Shown: piece by piece, positions 42,492-50,231 of the stretch
Layout of the letters: each line of letters begins with the position of its first letter
Position numbering within the stretch: the first letter of the stretch is position 1
Notes under the pieces: model-generated
The model's input: only the letters and a program-made list of their open reading frames with translations
Databases searched by the model: none
What the model was told of the DNA's origin: nothing
Translations under genes and position numbers: made by a program
Assembly: GCF_026309355.1 (NCBI RefSeq)
Contig: NZ_JAPJZK010000001.1
Location: forward strand, 2,748,501 to 2,812,500
Direction: 5' to 3'
Source: Spartinivicinus marinus
GTDB taxonomy: Bacteria; Pseudomonadota; Gammaproteobacteria; Pseudomonadales; Zooshikellaceae
Length of the DNA: 64,000 bases

Positions 42492-44001
42492 TTTACTCAC
42501 TCATGATGAATATCTTGCTATTGCAGCTGATTTAAACCCACCTTCTATGAGTTTTATTGACGGTCGATTTCGTCCGGCAAAATCGGGTAACACCTTAGCC
42601 ACTATTAATCCTGCCACTGGAAAAAAACTGGCAGACATTGCTGCCTGTGACAAGGAAGATGTTGATTTTGCTGTTGAAAAAGCCCGTGAATCGTTTGATG
42701 ATGGTCGCTGGCGCTGTCTTCATCCCAGTGAACGTAAAGATGTATTAATTCGTTTATGTAAATTAATTGCCCGTAATCGACGTGAGTTGGCCGTGTTGGA
42801 AGCGCTTGACTCTGGCAAGCCAATTAAAGATTGCGAAACCATTGATATTCCAGAGTTAATTCACACGATTAAATGGCATGCAGAAGCCATTGATAAAATT
42901 TACGATCAAACGGCACCTGTTGGAAATGATGCGATTTCAATAATTGTTCGGGAGCCCATTGGTGTAGTTGGTGCAGTATTACCATGGAACTTTCCCTTAT
43001 TAATGCTGGCTTGGAAAATGGGGCCGGCATTAGCGGCAGGTTGCTCAATGGTAATCAAGCCAGCGGAGCAGACATCACTCACGGCTTTACGCATTGCCGA
43101 ATTAGCCATGGAAGCAGGATTACCCCGAGGTGTGTTAAATATAGTGACTGGCACTGGCAAAGACGTTGGTGAACCAATAGGTATGCATCGGGATGTGGAT
43201 ATGGTGAGTTTTACCGGCTCTACGGCAACTGGCCGATGCTTCTTACGTTATGCTGCTGACTCTAACCTGAAAAAAGTCGTATTGGAATGTGGCGGGAAAA
43301 ACCCCTGTATTGTTCTGGAAGATGCTGAAGATTTAGATCGAGTCGCAGCTCAGGTAGTGAATGCAGCATTTTGGAATATGGGAGAGAACTGCTCCGCAGG
43401 TTCACGACTGATAGTGCATAAAAAAATTAAAGAGGAATTACTGGAAAGAGTTAAAGCTCATGCCCGTGAATGGCGTACCGGCGATCCATTAGACCCCGCT
43501 AATCACTTGGGTGCATTAGTAGACCAAAACCATTTTAAAAAAGTGGCCAGCTATTTACATTACGGAAAAGACTCTGGCAAACAAGTGATTCTGGGCGGTG
43601 AAACTACGGATGGTATTTATGTTCAGCCCACTATTTTTGATGGGGTGGATTCACAAGATCGCTTAGCTCAGGAGGAAATATTTGGCCCGGTTTTATCGGT
43701 TATAACCGTAGGCAGTTATGACGAAGCGATTCAAGTGGCCAATAACACCGATTATGGTTTAGCGGCCTCTGTTTTTACAGCTAATGCTAAACGTGCCTTA
43801 CGTGCAGCACAAGCTGTTCGGGCTGGTACTGTAACGGTTAATTGCTTTGGTGAAGGTGATATCACCACACCGTTTGGTGGTTATAAACAGTCTGGTTTTG
43901 GTGGACGAGATAATTCTATTCATGCCCATGACCAATATACCGAGCTAAAAACTATTTGGTTAGATATCAGTGATCCTGTTGATGAGGCCTGTGTGGATTA
44001 A
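42484..44001 (+). CDS. NAD(P)+-dependent aldehyde dehydrogenase, PuuC-like
   Basis: A 505-residue full-length aldehyde dehydrogenase. The catalytic Cys303 lies in NMGENCSAGS, the Glu in LECGGKNPC, and the C-terminal motif in PFGGYKQSGFGGRD. It is clearly paralogous to the enzyme at 18975-20474 (shared IDIP ... WHAEAIDK, VPWNFPLLM-type blocks). It overlaps the upstream DapA-family gene by 8 bp. In the island it should oxidise the aldehyde made from the amine substrate to a carboxylic acid. Confidence 0.92.
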   Translation: MSDLLTHDEYLAIAADLNPPSMSFIDGRFRPAKSGNTLATINPATGKKLADIAACDKEDVDFAVEKARESFDDGRWRCLHPSERKDVLIRLCKLIARNRRELAVLEALDSGKPIKDCETIDIPELIHTIKWHAEAIDKIYDQTAPVGNDAISIIVREPIGVVGAVLPWNFPLLMLAWKMGPALAAGCSMVIKPAEQTSLTALRIAELAMEAGLPRGVLNIVTGTGKDVGEPIGMHRDVDMVSFTGSTATGRCFLRYAADSNLKKVVLECGGKNPCIVLEDAEDLDRVAAQVVNAAFWNMGENCSAGSRLIVHKKIKEELLERVKAHAREWRTGDPLDPANHLGALVDQNHFKKVASYLHYGKDSGKQVILGGETTDGIYVQPTIFDGVDSQDRLAQEEIFGPVLSVITVGSYDEAIQVANNTDYGLAASVFTANAKRALRAAQAVRAGTVTVNCFGEGDITTPFGGYKQSGFGGRDNSIHAHDQYTELKTIWLDISDPVDEACVD

Positions 44002-44016
44002 ACCTGGGAAATAATA

Positions 44017-44187
44017 TAGTCAAAGCGAATGGTTTTTAGGGGCGGCCGTCGAGCGATGAAGCCCTATGAGTTTATGTTTTATAAATGATTAGGGTGAAGG
44101 CAGTTAAATGCTCCTGCTTAAACTGCATTCCCACCATCCATGGTGGTCAGCGACGACAACAAACCATAAAAATCATTCGCGAAGAGT
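44017..44187 (-). repeat. Copy G of the TA-flanked repeat, within the catabolic operon
   Basis: 171 bp, TA-gtcaaagcgaatggttttta to aatcattcgcgaagag-TA. The ends are inverted repeats matching in about 20 of 26 positions. It is inverted relative to copies B-F and H and contains the ccaccatccatggtgg palindrome. It lies between the dehydrogenase stop and the FAD-oxidoreductase start. Confidence 0.85.
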
Positions 44188-44212
44188 ATGGATTGATGGT
44201 TGGGCCTGGATT

Positions 44213-45559
44213 ATGAAAAAAGTCGTTCATGTTAACCGGATACCAAAAGACACTGGGCCTGCTGCTTGGAATCGCATTCTTAGCCCCGTGCAATCCTATC
44301 CGACACTGACAGGTACTGTTTTAGCAGACTGGGTAATTGTGGGTGGTGGATTTACCGGAATGGCTGCAGCACGTCGTTTGAGTCAATTGGTTCCTAACGA
44401 CAAAGTTGTCATGTTAGAGGCCGGCCATCTTGCTGAAGGCCCAGCGGGACGTAACAGTGGTTTTATGATTGATCTGCCTCACGAGCTGAATTCAAAAAGT
44501 TATGCAGGAGGGCGCGAGCAAGATAAAAAACAAATTCGCTTAAACCGGGTTGCTATTGATTTTGCTAGGCAAATGGCTCACGACTTTGCAATACCACAAG
44601 AGGTGTTTGACTTATCTGGCAAAGTGACAGGCGCTGCTTCTGCCCGAGGAGAAAAACATATTGATTGTTATTTGAAACATATTAAGGCGTTGGATGAACA
44701 ATATCGGCTGTTAGATCAAGCAGAAATGAAGGCGTTAACCGGATCTGATTATTACACTAAAGGCTTGTTTACTCCTGGCACTGCAATGATTCAACCGGCG
44801 GCATTTATTCGTTTAATTGCGCAAGGGTTGAGAAAGGACGTTAGTATTTATGAAAATAGCCCAGTCATTGAAATGCAGTTGGGGCTTGAACACACCCTAA
44901 AAACCCCTAAAGGCAGGGTAAAAGCCAAACGGGTGATTCTAGCGGTAAATGGACATATCCAGTCGTTTGGTTATTTTAAGCAACAATTGATGCATATTTT
45001 TACTTATGCCTCCATGACCCGAGCATTAAACCAGAATGAGGTTCAGCGGCTTGGGGGGACTGCCAATTGGGGACTATTACCTGCTGATCCGATGGGTACT
45101 ACAGTGCGGCGTACGTCTAATTGGAATGGCAGTGGTGAGCGGCTGACGATACGCAATCATTTTACTTTAAATCAATCGATGGAAGTCTCTGAAGCAGAGC
45201 TGATAAATGTGGCAAAAAATCATGACCAGGCGTTTAAAGCACGTTTTCCCATGTTGGCTGATGTAACAATGGAATATCGTTGGGGTGGCCGCTTATGCTT
45301 GTCGTTGAATTCTGTGCCAGCATTTGGTGAGTTGGAAGAGCGGGTATATGCGGCGGCATGTCAAAATGGTTTAGGCACAGTGAAAGGAACTTTATCGGGA
45401 ATGATGGCTGTGGAATTGGCTACCAATCTGGATTCCCCCATTTTAAAAGAATTTATGGCTTATGATGCGCCTAGCCGTTTACCACCTGAGCCTTTTATGT
45501 CTTTAGGGGCAAATGCAGCCTTACGTTGGAAAGAATGGCGTGCTGGATGTGAAGTGTAA
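44213..45559 (+). CDS. FAD-dependent amine/amino-acid oxidoreductase (PuuB/OrdL-like, DAO family)
   Basis: About 448 residues from ATG 44213 (MKKVVHVNRIPKD). The frame is open upstream to 44108, but that stretch is repeat-element sequence. The Rossmann FAD-binding motif is WVIVGGGFTGMAAARRL, the family motif is GHLAEGPAGRNSGFM, and the C-terminal substrate-side motif is RWGGRLCLSLNSVPAFGEL. It resembles gamma-glutamylputrescine oxidase PuuB, which removes an amine as aldehyde plus ammonia, so it would feed the dehydrogenase encoded just upstream. The gap of 211 bp to that gene is filled by repeat copy G. Confidence 0.88.
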   Translation: MKKVVHVNRIPKDTGPAAWNRILSPVQSYPTLTGTVLADWVIVGGGFTGMAAARRLSQLVPNDKVVMLEAGHLAEGPAGRNSGFMIDLPHELNSKSYAGGREQDKKQIRLNRVAIDFARQMAHDFAIPQEVFDLSGKVTGAASARGEKHIDCYLKHIKALDEQYRLLDQAEMKALTGSDYYTKGLFTPGTAMIQPAAFIRLIAQGLRKDVSIYENSPVIEMQLGLEHTLKTPKGRVKAKRVILAVNGHIQSFGYFKQQLMHIFTYASMTRALNQNEVQRLGGTANWGLLPADPMGTTVRRTSNWNGSGERLTIRNHFTLNQSMEVSEAELINVAKNHDQAFKARFPMLADVTMEYRWGGRLCLSLNSVPAFGELEERVYAAACQNGLGTVKGTLSGMMAVELATNLDSPILKEFMAYDAPSRLPPEPFMSLGANAALRWKEWRAGCEV

Positions 45560-45599
45560 TATCTGCTTTGTGATAGCCTAAAATGAAGGTGCTAAGTTT

Positions 45600-46589
45600 A
45601 TGAGTGTAACAGTTGAAGATAGTTTACAAAGTAAAACAACTTCTTTTAATGAAATTCCGATAGTTGATATTGCCCCATTACTTGATAACAGTAACCCAAT
45701 GAAAGTAGTGCAGGAAATAGGCTATATCTGTGAGCATATTGGATTTTTATATATTAAAAACCATGGTGTTGATGAGCAGTTAATTAAAGAGGCCTATGAG
45801 CTGACTGAAGCATTTTTTTTACTTCCGTTCGAAGAAAAAAATAAGTTGAATATTATCCATTCTGGTCAAACATTACGGGGTTATATTCCTATGTATGCTG
45901 AAAATGTTGACCCGGAAAATACTAGAGATTTTAAAGAGTGTTTTGATTTCGGGCAGGATACAGCAGAAATAAGCCCTTTTTTTGGCCCTAATCTAATGCC
46001 ACAACAACCAGTGCACTTTAAAACTATTTTTGAGCAGTATCATCATGCTATGTTGGGTTTGGCCCGACAGTTAATCCGCGCGATTGGCTTAAGTTTAGGT
46101 TTACCCGCCGATTATTTTGCCAAATTACAAACCAAACCGATCACTATCCAACGGTTGTTGCATTATCCTCCCCAACAAGGAGAAATCACCAAAGAAGAAT
46201 TTGGCATAGGTGCACATACGGATTACGGTTTTTTAACGATTCTGTCGCAGGATGCCAATGGTGGGCTACAAGTGCAGAATAGAAATGGCGATTGGGTCAG
46301 TGCGCCACCTGTAGATGGCACCCTGATTGTAAACATTGGCGATTTAGTGCAAACATTTACTAATGACCGTTATATTTCAACGCTGCATCGGGTAATTAAC
46401 ACCAGTGGTAAAGAGCGCTATTCTTTACCCTTCTTTATTGACCTTGATTATGACGCCAAAGTTAAGGTAGTACCGACTTGTCGTAGAGACGATACACCTA
46501 GCCAATATCAGTCTTATACCTGTGGGCAGCATAAGTATAAGCGGTTTGTCGATAGTTATACCCACTTACAAACTACTCTTCGCGAATGA
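45600..46589 (+). CDS. Isopenicillin-N-synthase-like Fe(II)/2-oxoglutarate oxygenase
   Basis: A 329-residue non-haem iron oxygenase with a DIOX_N lead (IPIVDIAPLL, GFLYIKNHGV) and the catalytic domain. The iron triad is His206 and Asp208 in GAHTDYGF and His263 in STLHRVIN, with the 2-oxoglutarate-anchoring Arg shortly after (KERYSLPFF). Such enzymes hydroxylate or demethylate small substrates in catabolic operons. It follows the FAD oxidoreductase by 40 bp. The stop codon and last codons (LRE-stop) lie within the terminal repeat of copy H, so the natural C-terminus may have been altered by element insertion. Confidence 0.9.
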   Translation: MSVTVEDSLQSKTTSFNEIPIVDIAPLLDNSNPMKVVQEIGYICEHIGFLYIKNHGVDEQLIKEAYELTEAFFLLPFEEKNKLNIIHSGQTLRGYIPMYAENVDPENTRDFKECFDFGQDTAEISPFFGPNLMPQQPVHFKTIFEQYHHAMLGLARQLIRAIGLSLGLPADYFAKLQTKPITIQRLLHYPPQQGEITKEEFGIGAHTDYGFLTILSQDANGGLQVQNRNGDWVSAPPVDGTLIVNIGDLVQTFTNDRYISTLHRVINTSGKERYSLPFFIDLDYDAKVKVVPTCRRDDTPSQYQSYTCGQHKYKRFVDSYTHLQTTLRE

Positions 46590-46758
46590 TTTTTATGCTT
46601 TGTTACCTTCACACTTCACCCCAGTCATTTAGTATACCTAAACTCCTGGGGGCAAGTCTGCTGCTGTATGACTTGCGGTAGCTACTTTAATTGACATATA
46701 AGTGCTACTGGGACTCAGCGTTCGGTGGCCTTGCCTAAATAATCCTTCGCTGTGAGTA
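46574..46758 (+). repeat. Copy H of the TA-flanked repeat
   Basis: 185 bp, TA-ctcttcgcgaatgattttta to cttcgctgtgag-TA. It is the longest copy, holding the gacttgcggtagc ... agtgctactggg module also found in copy F. It begins within the last codons of the oxygenase gene. Confidence 0.85.
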
Positions 46759-46873
46759 TATCTATAGGCTTTCGTATTCTTCTTTAAACATACAAAACTA
46801 TTGATACAGAATACCTGACAGTTTTGTTATATTAACCTGAAGTGATATTGGTAAGATTGAGTAACAAGCTGTT

Positions 46874-48055
46874 GTGAAAAAAGCGATTTTTGTCTTGAGT
46901 GTGTTTTCTGTTGGGTTGGTAAGTGGTTGGTACGGCCATCAATATTGGCCTGACATCAGGCTTGTCTTGCTCAATGACAGTATGTCGGAACAGACACTGA
47001 CAACAACAACTGTGCCTGTTGCAGCCATTAATAGTCAGTCGCTAGTTGAATCTAAATTAACTGCACCAATGCAATCATTTAAAGAACAGCTGGCTGACTG
47101 GAATACAACAAAAATCGTAGACCACTACCGAAAACTTACCCAACTGGATGATGAACATAAAAACTTTGCCCGTGCTGCTTTTATTGAAAAATTACAACAA
47201 GGGTTTGAGCAAGGTCAATATCAACAGCTAATCAAACTAATTAATAGTTACTTACAGTTCAATGCAGGTGACTACCAGGTAGTTTATATTCTGGCCGAAA
47301 GCTATCGAGCATTAGGTAATTTACCCGCTGCTATCAAAGCATACTATCAATTAGAGCAGTATGTATACGACTTTGATCAAATAGAGAATATCAAAGCAAA
47401 AATTCATACCCTAGTGCAGGCTTACCATAAAAAAGTAGTTAGTGAGAGTAGTGAAGGTGAACACTGGCCACTATTACTCAAGTTTTATGAAGAACTTGCC
47501 CTCTTAGATTCAAATAATTATGGCTATTTATTTAAGCAAGCTGAAATACATTACCAGTTGAATGACTTTCCTCGTTCTTTGGCACTACTTGATTACTTGC
47601 TTGCTGATGTAAAATGGGGGAATGTGGCACGACAGTTGAAGCATAAAATAGCCACTAAAATAAGAGCCAAAGAAGGTATCGCCCTTAGACAAAATAATGG
47701 TCATTATATAGTCTCTGGTGTTATTGATAACAGTCATCAAGTGGAATTACTAATTGATACGGGCGCTACCCTGTCAGTTGTATCGACTCGGTTTTTTAAA
47801 CAGTTAGGAAATAATAGTGAAGCTGAATTTTTACATAATACCATGATGAGTACGGCTAATGGTCAATTAGTAGTACCGGTGTATCGTTTTAAACGGTTTG
47901 AAATCGCGGGCAGAGCCGTCAATGATATTGAGTTTGCAGTCATGGACTTACCTTCAATGGAAGTCTCACAAGGTTTGTTAGGGATGAACTTTCTGCGAAA
48001 TTTTCGCTTTAATATGGACCAGGAAAATAGCCTGTTGTTTTTGGATTTAAAATAG
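46874..48055 (+). CDS. Retropepsin-like aspartic protease with TPR-like region
   Basis: A 393-residue protein with a GTG start at 46874. An N-terminal membrane segment or signal anchor (AIFVLSVFSVGLVSGWYG) leads into a helical, TPR-like region (about 90-260, for example YQVVYILAESYRALGN). The C-terminal domain (about 275-393) is a single-lobe aspartic protease of the retropepsin-like clan AA kind, with the active-site motif LLIDTGATLSVVS and a following GLLGMNFLRNF. Such proteins act as dimers, probably in the periplasm. The target is unknown. Confidence 0.85.
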   Translation: MKKAIFVLSVFSVGLVSGWYGHQYWPDIRLVLLNDSMSEQTLTTTTVPVAAINSQSLVESKLTAPMQSFKEQLADWNTTKIVDHYRKLTQLDDEHKNFARAAFIEKLQQGFEQGQYQQLIKLINSYLQFNAGDYQVVYILAESYRALGNLPAAIKAYYQLEQYVYDFDQIENIKAKIHTLVQAYHKKVVSESSEGEHWPLLLKFYEELALLDSNNYGYLFKQAEIHYQLNDFPRSLALLDYLLADVKWGNVARQLKHKIATKIRAKEGIALRQNNGHYIVSGVIDNSHQVELLIDTGATLSVVSTRFFKQLGNNSEAEFLHNTMMSTANGQLVVPVYRFKRFEIAGRAVNDIEFAVMDLPSMEVSQGLLGMNFLRNFRFNMDQENSLLFLDLK

Positions 48056-48101
48056 GCTTAGTTGCTTAACCCAGTTATTAAAGGTGCCATTAAGAAGAAG
48101 T

Positions 48102-48329
48102 ATGGTTAAAAAAGCAGTTTTACTATTAACTTTAATATTATCGAGTCAGGCTCTGGCAAGTGATTACTCCTACCAAAAAATTGCCAAACGCTATAGTGAT
48201 ACTGCCTTAACAGTTAAAAAAGTTAAGGCTGCAAAAATGCAAGGGGAATGTTTAGTCGGTTTAAAAAGACTCAATTTTAAAAGAAAGCAGCAGTTTGATC
48301 CTATTGCTGAATGGACTAACTACCGTTAA
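48102..48329 (+). CDS. Small exported protein of unknown function
   Basis: 75 residues from ATG 48102 (an ATG 18 bp upstream is in frame but gives a poorer signal sequence; AAGAAG lies just before 48102). The signal peptide is VKKAVLLLTLILSSQALAS. The mature part of about 55 residues is very basic, with one Cys. It lies 46 bp downstream of the protease gene and may be co-transcribed. Not recognised. Confidence 0.6.
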   Translation: MVKKAVLLLTLILSSQALASDYSYQKIAKRYSDTALTVKKVKAAKMQGECLVGLKRLNFKRKQQFDPIAEWTNYR

Positions 48330-48679
48330 ATTTCACTATTGGGCCAGTATTCACCTTGTGAGGTATTGCTAATAATGGAAGTAGCTCAAAAACAGTTACG
48401 GGAGCAAAAATAAGTAGTTATTCATCAAATATGGCTACTGCCCTTGTCCATCCAGCAGAAGCCCCTTTAATTTTTACTGGGAAGCATGAGATAGTAAAGC
48501 CATGGCTAGGTAGTGACTCTAAGTTATATAGCTTTTCTAAGTGATAATAACCCATGCATTTTTAAAATAAATTAGGGCCATTAAAACGCCCTAATAAACA
48601 TATAATATTTACATTGATGTGTTGTGAATTATACCACTTCCGTAATAAGGCGAGGGTATAGGATTGGAGAAAGTAGAGG
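48330..48679. other. Intergenic region with a short orphan frame
   Basis: 350 bp between a small plus-strand gene and thrB. A frame open from about 48374 to TGA 48544 (about 57 codons, best start ATG 48431, ending GSDSKLYSFSK) reads like real protein but has no start signal. It may be a decayed gene end. No other feature was seen. Confidence 0.4.
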
Positions 48680-49660
48680 TTATAGTGTATACAGACCAGG
48701 GTTATTTTTATGATGCAACATTAGTTGTTTAAACTCATTTGGGTCTTTGGGTTTAACAACGGCATCTTCGTTTTGAGGTAAATGTTCCTCTGGGTGTTCA
48801 AAAGTAATGATGCGAGAAACCCAGAAACGAAAGGCTGCAAACTGCAACATTACCGGCCAGGCGTTTTTATCATCTTCGTTGAAAGGTCTTATGTGGTTAT
48901 ACCCATCAACTAATGCCTTTACTTTTTGGGGATCAAGAGTTTGCCCTGGCAAACGACACCAGTCGTTTGCTGTAACGGCTAAATCGTATAACAAATAGTC
49001 AGTACAGGCATTATAAAAGTCGATGACACCACTGATATTGGTGTTAGTGAATAACACATTATCATGGAATAGGTCACCGTGAATGATTCCTTGTGGCAAG
49101 TGGCTATGCTGCTGGAAAAAAGCCGTAAAAAAATCTGCCTGTTGTTTTAGTAGAGCTGCATTTTCGGTAGACACTAAACTTTGTAGTCTATCGGCTTGTT
49201 CAACCAACCAGCTCAATCCGCGTTGATTGGTTTGGCTAATGGTTGTTTGTAGGCCTGCTTGATGCATTTTGCCCAGCATTTCACCCACTGCAGCACAATG
49301 GCTGCTATTGGGTGTATCAACTTGTTTACCTGCCAGGCAACGTTGGATCAAACAGGGTTTGTTTTTTAACCAGTGTAATGATACCCCTTGCAAATCTCTG
49401 ATCGCCAGGGGAACCGGTAACTGCTGGGTTGCCAGGTGATCGGTAATGGTAGTGAAGAAGGGAATGATCTCAACGGGTAAAAACTCAAACAAAGTGAGTA
49501 CGTATCGAGTAGTTTGGCTATCAGTTGCAACTACATCAATAAAGTAGTTGGTGTTTTCCACCCCAGCAGCAATACCCTCAAAGTACTTGAGGGTGCCGAT
49601 ATCATACTTGGTTAATAGTTGCGCTATCTCATCAAAGGTTAAATGGGTATAAACCGACAT
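48680..49660 (-). CDS. thrB: Homoserine kinase, APH-fold type (ThrB2)
   Basis: A 326-residue kinase of the aminoglycoside-phosphotransferase fold, the non-GHMP homoserine kinase found in pseudomonads and relatives. Catalytic loop: GIIHGDLFHDNVLF; metal site: GVIDFYNA; N-terminal lobe TNYFIDV. It phosphorylates homoserine in threonine synthesis. It is 16 bp downstream of the DUF2782 gene, which is divergent from polA; the polA/DUF2782/thrB neighbourhood is conserved in Pseudomonas-type genomes. Confidence 0.93.
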   Translation of the reverse strand: MSVYTHLTFDEIAQLLTKYDIGTLKYFEGIAAGVENTNYFIDVVATDSQTTRYVLTLFEFLPVEIIPFFTTITDHLATQQLPVPLAIRDLQGVSLHWLKNKPCLIQRCLAGKQVDTPNSSHCAAVGEMLGKMHQAGLQTTISQTNQRGLSWLVEQADRLQSLVSTENAALLKQQADFFTAFFQQHSHLPQGIIHGDLFHDNVLFTNTNISGVIDFYNACTDYLLYDLAVTANDWCRLPGQTLDPQKVKALVDGYNHIRPFNEDDKNAWPVMLQFAAFRFWVSRIITFEHPEEHLPQNEDAVVKPKDPNEFKQLMLHHKNNPGLYTL

Positions 49661-49676
49661 AAATACGACTCAAAAA

Positions 49677-49976
49677 TTACCACTCAAAAATCTTCCAGGA
49701 TGGAACCAGCATTTGGTGAGGTTTGTCAGTTCGAATGAAGTTACCTTCATTATCTGCTGCTACCAGAAAATAAGGTTTGCCACCTTTTGGAGTTACCTTG
49801 TAGGCGTATACAAAACCATTTTTTAGGCGATATGTTTCAACAGTGACACCTTTACCTTTTTTGCTCTCTTTAATTACCACTGCAGGGTCTTCAGTGATGA
49901 CATCTTCGGCATGTGTTGCCTGCCAGCCACCAAACAATACAGTGATCAGAGCTGCTGAACATATGAGCTGTTTCAT
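49677..49976 (-). CDS. DUF2782 exported protein
   Basis: 99 residues with a signal peptide (ICSAALITVLFGGWQATHA). The mature domain is small and beta-rich (TVETYRLKNGFVYAYKVTPK, PKGGKPYFLVAADNEG), the DUF2782 pattern. It is encoded immediately upstream of thrB and divergent from polA, as in other gammaproteobacteria. Function unknown; the threonine link may be only positional. Confidence 0.85.
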   Translation of the reverse strand: MKQLICSAALITVLFGGWQATHAEDVITEDPAVVIKESKKGKGVTVETYRLKNGFVYAYKVTPKGGKPYFLVAADNEGNFIRTDKPHQMLVPSWKIFEW

Positions 49977-50231
49977 AAAAGTCTCCTGGTTTGCCTAGTC
50001 TCCAATCCTAAATTTTATGCTGCCCGCAATTGCTATCAATTGTCACAAGCTAAGATATAAACCTTTCGGTATATATTAATAGTGACAATAAAAGCCGCTA
50101 AACGGTACCTTAAATTTCATTGTTAGCACAGCAGTTTTCAGTCATTTTTTGTTAGCTATTGATAATTGACAGGTCAGGGTTGCACCATAACTGATACAAT
50201 AAGGACCTGTTGATATTTATTTTAACTGTAA

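Noticed and set aside
44108-44212. Upstream extension of the FAD oxidoreductase
   Set aside because: The extra 35 codons fall almost entirely in repeat copy G; the protein family starts at the ATG at 44213.
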